Source: Deltaproteobacteria bacterium
GTDB lineage: Bacteria > Myxococcota_A > UBA9160 > UBA4427
Length of the DNA stretch: 12,287 nucleotides
Direction of reading: 5' to 3'
Assembly: GCA_011051925.1 (NCBI GenBank)
Contig: DRKE01000360.1
Location: forward strand, 1-12,287
Part shown: positions 1 to 6,150 of the stretch, one piece after another
Layout: the number at the start of each line of letters is the position of its first letter
Numbering within the stretch: position 1 is the stretch's first letter
Program-made: the position numbers and the translations under genes
The notes under the pieces: model-generated
What the model saw: the letters and a program-made list of their open reading frames with translations, nothing else
Database searches by the model: none
Told to the model about the DNA's origin: nothing

Positions 1-11
1 GCTGCCCGGGA

Positions 12-809
12 TCAGTCGGGTTTCATCGTCAGATGGGCGGTCACGGCCTGCCAGCGTCGTGGCATGAAGCGGAGGGAGAAGGCCGCGATCTTGTTCACGA
101 GGCCCGGGATCACGCTTGGTCTTCCTCGCAGGACGGCATCGAGTCCGGCCTTCGTGACCGCGCGCGGGTCCATCATCGTCAGCCGGTGATAGAAGGCCGG
201 GGCCTGGCCGGAGACCTCGAGGAACTCGGTTCGCGTGACGCCCGGGGAGAGGACCGTCACGGAGACGCCCGTCCCCCGGAGCTCGTAGGCAAGGGCTTCT
301 CCGTAGGAGAGCACGAAAGCCTTGGCGGCCGAATAGGCGGCATAGGTCGGCGAAGCTTGATAGGCGCCGACGGACGCGACCTGGATGATCCAACCGCGAC
401 CTCTCCGGACCATGTCCCGCGCGTAGCGTTTCGTGAGGTCGACCACGGCCACGATGTCCAGCTCGAGCATCTCGTGTTCGCGCTCCCAGGGAATCTCGAG
501 GTCCGGGCCGTAGAGCCCGAATCCCGCATTGTTCACCAGCAGGTCGATCTCGAGGCCCGCCTCATCGGTTCGGCGTTTCAACTCGGCGGCCGCGTCGGGG
601 CGGGCGAGGTCGAGCGCGATGATGCGCGTGACGACGCCATGCGTTCGGAGCTCGTCGGCGAGCGCCTTCAGCCGGTCCTCCCGGCGGGCGACGAGGACGA
701 GATGCATGCCCTCTTCGGCGAGCAGGCGGCAGAAATCCGCACCGATTCCGCTCGACGCGCCGGTGACGAGACCCCACCGACCGCGAATCTTGTCCGTGTT
801 CCGGGCCAT
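12..809 (-). CDS. Short-chain dehydrogenase/reductase (SDR), DltE/COG0300-like
   Basis: A complete 265-residue classical SDR, which would be a cytoplasmic NAD(P)(H)-dependent oxidoreductase acting on a carbonyl or hydroxyl group. Seen: the Rossmann glycine motif TGASSGIG (residues 16-23), the NNAG motif (93-96), and the catalytic Ser146, Tyr159 and Lys163 in YSAAK, with the usual 13-residue Ser-Tyr spacing, then PG at 189-190. Arg residues just after the second beta strand (ARRE, 41-44) favour NADP(H). The length fits the family. The ATG is preceded by GGAAGG about 10 nt upstream (820-825) on the minus strand. The gene lies 116 bp downstream of a TetR repressor on the same strand, with a TGAATGA-type inverted repeat in the gap, so it is probably that repressor's target. 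The C-terminal part resembles acyl or steroid ketone reductases, but the substrate cannot be read from sequence. Confidence 0.93.
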   Translation of the reverse strand: MARNTDKIRGRWGLVTGASSGIGADFCRLLAEEGMHLVLVARREDRLKALADELRTHGVVTRIIALDLARPDAAAELKRRTDEAGLEIDLLVNNAGFGLYGPDLEIPWEREHEMLELDIVAVVDLTKRYARDMVRRGRGWIIQVASVGAYQASPTYAAYSAAKAFVLSYGEALAYELRGTGVSVTVLSPGVTRTEFLEVSGQAPAFYHRLTMMDPRAVTKAGLDAVLRGRPSVIPGLVNKIAAFSLRFMPRRWQAVTAHLTMKPD

Positions 810-872
810 GATCCTTCATCCTTCCGTCATGTCGCTGGCCCATCCAGGGGATCCCGCCGCATCAGGAGGGGC

Positions 873-888
873 ATGAATGAGCATTCAT
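873..888. promoter_or_regulatory. Second TetR-type operator, upstream of the SDR gene
   Basis: An inverted repeat, ATGAATG, AG, CATTCAT, with 7-bp arms and a 2-bp spacer. It can also be read as TGAATGA (874-880), 4 bp, then TCATTTC (885-891), which keeps the half-site spacing of the operator at 1526-1545 with two mismatches in the right arm. It lies 64 bp upstream of the SDR start codon, between the repressor and the SDR. I infer that the TetR protein binds both sites. No convincing -35/-10 pair was found beside it. Confidence 0.6.
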
Positions 889-906
889 TTCTGATTCTCG
901 GGATTC

Positions 907-935
907 CGCCGCACGACGGTCCCCGTCATGCGGCG
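907..935 (-). terminator. Strong hairpin over the tetR stop codon, no U-tract
   Basis: On the minus-strand transcript, positions 935-923 pair with 919-907 as an uninterrupted 13-bp GC-rich stem with one U·G wobble (928·914) and a GGA loop. The TGA stop of the repressor (928-926) lies inside the stem. The sequence that follows, GAATCCCGAG, has no run of U, so this is not a classical intrinsic terminator. It may act as a pause site, factor-dependent terminator or 3'-end stabiliser separating the repressor from the SDR message. Confidence 0.45.
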
Positions 936-1522
936 AGCATGTTCCAGACCGCTTCTTCACCGATCCGGATGTTCCTTTCGTTGAAGCGGACATGTCCGCA
1001 TTCGGCTTCCTTCGCGAGTCCCACGAAGGCGCCGAAGGCGAGCGAGATCAGCACTTCCGGCGGCGCCTTCCGGATCGCCCCCTGCTTCTGGGCGCGACGA
1101 ACGAAATCGGCGACCCCCTCGAAGACGGCGCGGGAGACCTCGAGGCTGGCGGGTTCGAGGTAGGGAAGGTGGCGATGCATCTCGAGGAACCGGAAAGCCT
1201 CGGGGTGCTTGCGGGAGAACTCGAAGAGACCACGCCAGAGTCCGCGGAAACCTTCGCGGGGTGTCGAGGCGGAAGCCATCGCATTCGCCAGGAAGCGCTG
1301 CATTTCGAGTTTGCTCTCGCGATAGAGGACGTTCACGACCGCCTCTTTGCTGGGGAAATGCAGATAGATCGTCCCGGTCGCGACGCCCGCGCGGGCCGCG
1401 ATCTCGGGCACGGTCGTCGCCTCGTAGGAATGTCCGCTCATCAATTCGAGTGCAGCGCGGAGAATCGCTTCCCGGGTTCGCGCGGGAGCGGGTCGTTTTC
1501 GTCGGGTCGAGCGGACGGACAT
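926..1522 (-). CDS. TetR/AcrR-family transcriptional repressor (FadR-like)
   Basis: A 198-residue DNA-binding repressor, typical TetR length. The N-terminal helix-turn-helix spans about residues 16-67: TREAILRAALEL, then TVPEIAARAGVATGTIYLHF, then PSKEAVVNVLY, the canonical TetR_N pattern. The C-terminal ligand domain contains FLEMHRHLPYL (112-122), like the FxELHHxxYL segment of several TetR regulators of lipid metabolism. The ATG at 1522 is only 3 bp from a palindromic operator and has no Shine-Dalgarno sequence. A TTGACA element is placed so that transcription would start at or a few bases before the ATG, so leaderless translation and autorepression are likely (inference). The probable target is the downstream SDR, which has its own similar operator. 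The ligand is unknown; the operator type suggests a long-chain acyl-CoA or other lipid. Confidence 0.92.
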   Translation of the reverse strand: MSVRSTRRKRPAPARTREAILRAALELMSGHSYEATTVPEIAARAGVATGTIYLHFPSKEAVVNVLYRESKLEMQRFLANAMASASTPREGFRGLWRGLFEFSRKHPEAFRFLEMHRHLPYLEPASLEVSRAVFEGVADFVRRAQKQGAIRKAPPEVLISLAFGAFVGLAKEAECGHVRFNERNIRIGEEAVWNMLAA

Positions 1523-1525
1523 GGC

Positions 1526-1545
1526 ATGAATGAATAGTCATTCAT
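1526..1545. promoter_or_regulatory. FadR-type operator at the tetR start
   Basis: A near-perfect palindrome with arms ATGAATGA (1526-1533) and TCATTCAT (1538-1545) and a 4-bp spacer, ATAG. The 18-bp core agrees at every position with the consensus I recall for Bacillus subtilis FadR, TGAATGAMTANTCATTCA. It covers the proposed -10 region of the repressor's promoter and ends 3 bp before its ATG, so bound repressor would block its own transcription. A similar but altered copy lies before the SDR gene. Confidence 0.8.
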
Positions 1546-1559
1546 ATCAGCACTGTCAA
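1531..1559 (-). promoter_or_regulatory. Candidate sigma70-like promoter of tetR
   Basis: On the minus strand a perfect TTGACA (1559-1554) is followed after 17 bp by TATTCA (1536-1531, 3 of 6 to TATAAT). The start point would fall about 7 nt later, near 1524, within a few bases of the ATG at 1522. The -10 element lies inside the operator palindrome. The perfect -35, exact spacing and absence of a ribosome binding site support one another, but the -10 match is weak. Confidence 0.5.
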
Positions 1560-1611
1560 CAGGAATCCGGGATCGGGCGCTCGGGTCCTGGGGGATCCGC
1601 GCCCCGGCCCT

Positions 1612-2796
1612 TCAGCGCTCGATCCGGGCCTTGCGAACCAGGAAGGGACGTTCGATCAGGCGATAGCTCGCGGCCGAGAGGGCGAGGCAGACGATGAACG
1701 CCAGGGCGATCGCGAAGATCCGAAGCGGCAGGTCGGAGGCGAGGGGCAGACCGCGCTGGACCCGGGCCCCGAGCTGGAAGAAAAGGATCGGTTCGTGGAT
1801 CAGGTAGAGCGAATAGGACAGGAGTCCGAGAAGCGCGAATGGCCGATTCGAGATCAGCGGGAGACTGCGGAGCGGGACCAGCAGGATCAACAGCAGGACG
1901 AGACCCCAGAGAAGGCTCTCCGCGAGATGCCAGGCCGGCATCGTGAGTTCGGCGGGCACGAAGCCGCGAGCGGTCACCTTCTGGAGGAGCAGCCCGAGGC
2001 CGAGCAGGACGAGGAGAAGCAGGAGGTCCCCGCCGCCCCTTCCCAGCCAGGGTCGCCTTCGAAGCGCCGACCGCAGTCGTTCACCATGGCGCGCCACGAG
2101 CCAGGTCAGCCCGATTCCGACCAGGAAGGCGGGCGCGCGCCCCGGCAGGCCGAGTCCGAGTCGGAAGCGAGTGGACTCCGGAATCAGATCGCCGCGAAAA
2201 ACCACGAAGGCATAGCCGGCGGCCCAGGCCAGCAGGACCAGCAGGGCGATCCCCCGGCCCGCCCTCGACTTCAACAGTCCACCCAGGATGGGGAGCGCCA
2301 GGTAGAACTGGACCTCCGTCGCGAGGCTCCACCAGACGGCGCTATAGGGCATCAGGCTATGCACGGTGCCCGAGAACGAATTGAGGAAGAAGAGCGCCCG
2401 GAGACCGTCGGTGAGCGCCGTCGGGTTCTCGCGACTGAAGAAGATGGCGAAAAGGACGGCCACCGTATAGAGCGGCATGATCCGGAGGATGCGTCGGCGA
2501 TAGAAATGACCCAGCCGGACGGGAGGGCCCCCGGTGGCCGCTTCCAGGAAGGGGCGGGCGAGCAGGAAGGCGCTCAAGATGAAGAAGAGCGTGACGCCGG
2601 TGTGACCCGCCGTCATGAAGGCGAGAAGCGGGGAGACCGTCGTGCCCAGACGATCGAAGCCGGTAATGGCGCCATCGGCATGGAAAAGGAAGACGAGAAG
2701 GATGGCCCATCCGCGCAGCGATTCAAGCTCGGGCGAATAGGGCGTGTCCCGCCGGATTCCGACGGGCCGATCGCCCGGGGTCGATTCCGTCGTCAT
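1612..2796 (-). CDS. AT3-family (OafA/YrhL-like) membrane acyltransferase
   Basis: A 394-residue polytopic inner-membrane protein of acyltransferase family 3, which move acetyl or other acyl groups onto O-antigens, exopolysaccharides and glycolipids. Seen: the N-terminal SLRGWAILLVFLFH with the conserved His39, FFILSAFLLA (71-80), FYRRRILRIMPLY (98-110), WWSLATEVQFYL (155-166), SYSLYLIHEPI near the C-terminus and the closing YRLIERPF, all in family order with about ten hydrophobic segments. The frame is open further upstream, but that part overlaps the preceding gene and encodes Arg/Ser/Pro-rich shadow sequence, so ATG 2796 is chosen. The start lies 16 bp after the stop of the GT2-methyltransferase gene without a strong ribosome binding site, suggesting an operon with translational coupling. 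It probably acylates the glycan made by the neighbouring glycosyltransferases (inference from context). Confidence 0.92.
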   Translation of the reverse strand: MTTESTPGDRPVGIRRDTPYSPELESLRGWAILLVFLFHADGAITGFDRLGTTVSPLLAFMTAGHTGVTLFFILSAFLLARPFLEAATGGPPVRLGHFYRRRILRIMPLYTVAVLFAIFFSRENPTALTDGLRALFFLNSFSGTVHSLMPYSAVWWSLATEVQFYLALPILGGLLKSRAGRGIALLVLLAWAAGYAFVVFRGDLIPESTRFRLGLGLPGRAPAFLVGIGLTWLVARHGERLRSALRRRPWLGRGGGDLLLLLVLLGLGLLLQKVTARGFVPAELTMPAWHLAESLLWGLVLLLILLVPLRSLPLISNRPFALLGLLSYSLYLIHEPILFFQLGARVQRGLPLASDLPLRIFAIALAFIVCLALSAASYRLIERPFLVRKARIER

Positions 2797-2812
2797 CGTC
2801 GCGCCCCGTCGC

Positions 2813-4444
2813 CTATCGGTCCACCCGGGGCAGCACCGTCCCGAAAGGACGGGCCCGGGCGCCTTCGGGGGGCGACGCTTCGGTCGGAGGCGGTCCCTTC
2901 GAGGCCTGTTCTGTCGCGGGTTCCGGACGCGAAGGATCGTCCGACGGCAGGGTCGCTTCTTCGTCGAGGGTCGTGATCTCTCCCTCCAGGATGTACTGGT
3001 AGGCGAAGAGGGAGGGCCAGAGGCGGGCCAGGGCATGATAGACGGTCTCGAGGCCGCGAATGAAGCGGCTACGCCCCGTCGATTCGAAGACGACTTCGAA
3101 GGGCAGCGATGTGACACGCTGCCTTCGGATGCTGAATCCCGCCTTCTCGACCTCCCGCCGGAAGGTCGAGCCCGTGTAGAGATGGACGTGTGTCTCATCG
3201 AGGATGCCCCTCGGTCCGTATTCGAAACGGCCGATCAGGAGCGAAAGACGATAGAACCAGAGCGCGATGTTCGGCGTCGAGATGATCAGTCTGCCGTCGG
3301 GCTTGAGGTAGCGGCGTGCTCCCCTCAGCAGCTGTGCCCGATTCCGGAGATGCTCGATGACGTCGGCGCAGACGACGTAGTCGAAGCTACGGCCGTAGGG
3401 AAGCTCGAGGGGGAGTTCGAGATCGCGCTGGTGATATTCGGCGAGTTCCCGGCTGAGGCTCTCCCCCGGTCCCACGTCGACGCCCGTGACACGGACATTC
3501 TTGTCGCGAAGGGGTCTCGCCAGCAGCCCATTCGAGCATCCGAGGTCGAGAACGGAACTGCCAGGGGCGACGGCTGAAACGATCTGGACGTGGGAGCCCG
3601 TTTTCGAACGCTTGAGGGTGTAGTGGATGTCGTGGTCGACGAGGAAACGGCCATCGCGGGTGACGTGGACCTGATGCAGGCGATAGGCCAGGGCCGTCGC
3701 GCAGCCGAGCAGATCGAGGGCCGTGTCGGATCCGGCGGAAGTCCTCGGTCCCGGACCAGCCGAGGGATTCCGGATCGGGGTTTCACGGATGGGGATCCCG
3801 AGGGCACGGAGCTGCAAGACGACTTCGACGTCGAAGAGCGGTCCATCCGCGTCGAGTTGGAAGGGGATTCGCGCCAGTGCTTCGCAGGGATAGATGCGGA
3901 AGGCGGCTCGATGGTCGTGGAGGCGCATGCCGAGAATGCGGTTCTGCACGAACGTCGCCAATCGGCGGGAGGGGCGTCGACTCGTCGAGCCGGCCCCGTC
4001 GATCGCGAGGACGAATCCCTCGGGCTCCGAGAGTGCGGTCCGGATGAGGTCGGGGAGGGCTTCGGGCGGGTGCGAGCCGTCACCGCGCATGATGACCGCG
4101 TGATCGAAATTCTTCCGCAGGGCGTACTCGAAGGCCTCCTTGCGGATGGCACCCGGGCCGGAATGCCGGGGCGGCCGGTGGATTCGCAGATTCGCCCGGC
4201 GGTCGTCGAGGAGCGCCGTCGCTGCGGACAGGATCCGAGGCGACGGTCGGTCGAGCATGATGACGACTTCGTCGAAGGCGTCCGCCGTTTCGCGGGGGAC
4301 GCGGGAAAGGGTCTTCTCCAGGAGCTCCGGATCGCTGCAGTCGCAGAGGAAGAGTCCGAATCGACGCCCGGTTCCGTCAGGCCCCGGGGTGGGGTCGGCG
4401 CGCGTGCCGGTCTCGTCGGTTTCCGGCTCGGCGTCGGGACTCAA
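2813..4444 (-). CDS. Bifunctional GT2-like glycosyltransferase / SAM-dependent methyltransferase
   Basis: A 543-residue two-domain cytoplasmic protein. Residues about 28-260 form a GT2, DPM1-like fold: a first strand (GLFLCD), VVIMLD (60-65), GPGAIRKEAFEYAL (96-109) and RGDGSHPPE (120-128), corresponding to the DxD...HPPE region. Residues about 275-450 are a class I methyltransferase: VLDLGCSNG (298-306, SAM motif I), VTGVDVG (319-325), FDYVVCADVIEHL (354-366) and DGRLIISTPN (383-392). The last 50 residues are Pro/Glu/Ala-rich and look disordered. The first Asp of the DxD motif is Arg120. No membrane segments are seen. The start is TTG, supported by AAAGGAG 6 nt upstream. It heads a probable operon with the AT3 acyltransferase. 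It may make a polyprenyl-phosphate sugar or add and methylate a sugar of the glycan; which one is not known. Confidence 0.9.
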   Translation of the reverse strand: MSPDAEPETDETGTRADPTPGPDGTGRRFGLFLCDCSDPELLEKTLSRVPRETADAFDEVVIMLDRPSPRILSAATALLDDRRANLRIHRPPRHSGPGAIRKEAFEYALRKNFDHAVIMRGDGSHPPEALPDLIRTALSEPEGFVLAIDGAGSTSRRPSRRLATFVQNRILGMRLHDHRAAFRIYPCEALARIPFQLDADGPLFDVEVVLQLRALGIPIRETPIRNPSAGPGPRTSAGSDTALDLLGCATALAYRLHQVHVTRDGRFLVDHDIHYTLKRSKTGSHVQIVSAVAPGSSVLDLGCSNGLLARPLRDKNVRVTGVDVGPGESLSRELAEYHQRDLELPLELPYGRSFDYVVCADVIEHLRNRAQLLRGARRYLKPDGRLIISTPNIALWFYRLSLLIGRFEYGPRGILDETHVHLYTGSTFRREVEKAGFSIRRQRVTSLPFEVVFESTGRSRFIRGLETVYHALARLWPSLFAYQYILEGEITTLDEEATLPSDDPSRPEPATEQASKGPPPTEASPPEGARARPFGTVLPRVDR

Positions 4445-4450
4445 CGCGGT

Positions 4451-4457
4451 CTCCTTT
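4451..4457 (-). promoter_or_regulatory. Strong ribosome binding site fixing a TTG start
   Basis: The minus strand reads AAAGGAG from 4457 to 4451, ending 6 nt before the TTG at 4444-4442. This near-ideal Shine-Dalgarno match decides the unusual start codon of the GT2-methyltransferase gene. It is the best ribosome binding site I found in the window. Confidence 0.8.
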
Positions 4458-4518
4458 CGGGCCTCTTGAAAGAAATCGATCGGGAATCCGGACCGGTTCC
4501 CTCTCTTCGAAGCTCCGT

Positions 4519-6150
4519 ATGAAGCCCGTGATTATAGAGGAAGGCGGACGTTCGGGCGTGCTCCCGATCGCGAGGTCGCTTCGGGTTCGTCCAGTGGCAG
4601 GCTCTTCGTCCCGGTGCGAGCATCGGGAGGTGAGCCCAGCATTCGCGCCCGAACGTCCGATTCCGACCCCGTCCGGCGTCCATGCCTCCATGGCCATGGG
4701 GGTCGTCCTCGCCCTTGCCATCGCCGGCTGGGTTCCACACCTCGCCGACTCTCTCTGGCTGGACGAGACCCTCACGTATTGGGTCATTCGTGACGGCCTT
4801 TCCGAGACCCTCGATCGCGCGCTTCACTACCAGCCCCAGCCCGCCTACTACGTGTTCATGTGGTTCTGGACGAGAATGGCCGGCACCAGCGAGATCGCCC
4901 TCCGGCTTCCCTCCCTGATCTCGGCACTGGTGGCCTGCACGGCGATCGCACGCCTCGGCAGCCTGCTGACCCGCGACCGCGAGACGGGGCTTCTTGCTGC
5001 CGTCGTCCTCGCCTCGAGCTGGAACGTCTATCGCGAGTCGGTCGATGCGCGGTCGTACATGATGGGGCTGGCGTTGCTTCTCGTCATGGCGCTCGCGATC
5101 ATCCGTTGGACCCGGGAGGGACGATGGCGGGATGCCTGGGCGTCTGGTCTGATTGCTGCCCTGCTTCCGCAATTCCATCTCTTCTTCGTCCTGACGTATC
5201 CGGCCTTCGCCGTCCATCTCGCGATGCGCCGGGACGAGTCCCGGATCGGGGCACGTCAGGTCGGGCTCGTCGGCCTGCTGCTCTTCGCGGGAGCGCTTCT
5301 CTATCTTCCCGTCTGGCTCGAATTGCAGAAGCACGGGGGATCGTACTCCTTCGTCGAAAGGCCGACCTGGCGCGCGCTCTTCGAGGTCTTTGTCTGGGGC
5401 GCGCCCGTCGTCGGGCTGCTTGCCGGTCTCTGTCTCTCGAGCGTCTTCGAGTCCCGGGTTTCCTTCGATTCGGATCCCCGGGGTCGGGCAGTCGGAGAGC
5501 CGATCGAGTCCGAAAACGGCATGCTGCTCGCGCTCTGGATGCTCATCCCCCTCCTGGTCCTCTTCGGCGTGTCGATGATCCTGGAGATGTCGGTCTTTCT
5601 CGGCCGATACTTGATCCCGGCCATTCCGGCGGTCTGCATCTTCTACGCGATGGCGCTGGGTCGGATCGCCTGGGGGCCGGCCCGGGTGGTGGCGATGATC
5701 GTGATGGTGGCGGCCTCCTTCGTCGCGAATCAGCGGCCACAGGACGATTTTCGGGGAGCGGCGGCCGCAGTCGACGAATTCGTCGCCGGACGGGTCTCGA
5801 CGCCGGTCCTGTTCGCGAGCGGCCTGATCGAGGGGGCGGACGAAGCGTGGTTGCGCGATCCAGTGCGAGCCCGATATCTCCTCGCGCCGACCGAATACTA
5901 TCCCCTGGCGGGGAAGGTGGAGGCGCTTCCCCGAAGGCTCCCGGGGCATCCCATGGCGAGGGAGATCACCGATCCGATCCTGCGGACGGCGGATCGTTTC
6001 GCGGTCGTCGAGTGGTACGGGAACGGTGCGCGGGTGATGCAGTGGCTGGCGAGGCGCGCCGAAGCGGAGGGCTTCCGGGTCGTTCGACGAAGCTTCGGAG
6101 GCGTCCGGGTGGCGTTCTTCAGATTCGCGGGTGGAGGGCGCAGACGTTAG
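4519..6150 (+). CDS. GT39/ArnT-like membrane glycosyltransferase (GT-C fold)
   Basis: Up to 543 residues; an integral membrane enzyme expected to move a sugar from a polyprenyl-phosphate donor on the periplasmic face. Seen: first membrane segment at about 59-75, then DSLWLDETLTYW with the Asp82-Glu83 pair typical of the first GT-C loop, QPAYYVFMWFW (107-117), RLPSLISAL (129-137), VDARSYMMGLALLL (175-188) and PQFHLFFVL (217-225), as in PMT/ArnT/RgtA-type enzymes, followed by further hydrophobic helices and a periplasmic-looking C-terminal domain. The start is uncertain: ATG 4519 has no ribosome binding site and adds 57 hydrophilic residues, and ATG 4690 or 4696 immediately precedes the first membrane helix. 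It diverges from the GT2-methyltransferase gene and its TAG overlaps the stop of the next gene. Confidence 0.85.
   Translation: MKPVIIEEGGRSGVLPIARSLRVRPVAGSSSRCEHREVSPAFAPERPIPTPSGVHASMAMGVVLALAIAGWVPHLADSLWLDETLTYWVIRDGLSETLDRALHYQPQPAYYVFMWFWTRMAGTSEIALRLPSLISALVACTAIARLGSLLTRDRETGLLAAVVLASSWNVYRESVDARSYMMGLALLLVMALAIIRWTREGRWRDAWASGLIAALLPQFHLFFVLTYPAFAVHLAMRRDESRIGARQVGLVGLLLFAGALLYLPVWLELQKHGGSYSFVERPTWRALFEVFVWGAPVVGLLAGLCLSSVFESRVSFDSDPRGRAVGEPIESENGMLLALWMLIPLLVLFGVSMILEMSVFLGRYLIPAIPAVCIFYAMALGRIAWGPARVVAMIVMVAASFVANQRPQDDFRGAAAAVDEFVAGRVSTPVLFASGLIEGADEAWLRDPVRARYLLAPTEYYPLAGKVEALPRRLPGHPMAREITDPILRTADRFAVVEWYGNGARVMQWLARRAEAEGFRVVRRSFGGVRVAFFRFAGGGRRR

Noticed and set aside
1795..2976. 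Long plus-strand open frame opposite the AT3 acyltransferase
   Set aside because: Its protein is Glu/Gln/Arg/Asp-rich without domains; it is the antisense of a gene with clear AT3 motifs.
2797..3198. N-terminal extension of the acyltransferase frame
   Set aside because: It would overlap the GT2-methyltransferase gene by 386 bp and encodes Arg/Ser/Pro-rich sequence unlike AT3 proteins.
4441..5949. 502-residue minus-strand open frame opposite the GT39 gene
   Set aside because: Composition is extremely charged (Arg, Asp, Glu, His) with no motif, as expected for the antisense of a GC-rich membrane-protein gene.
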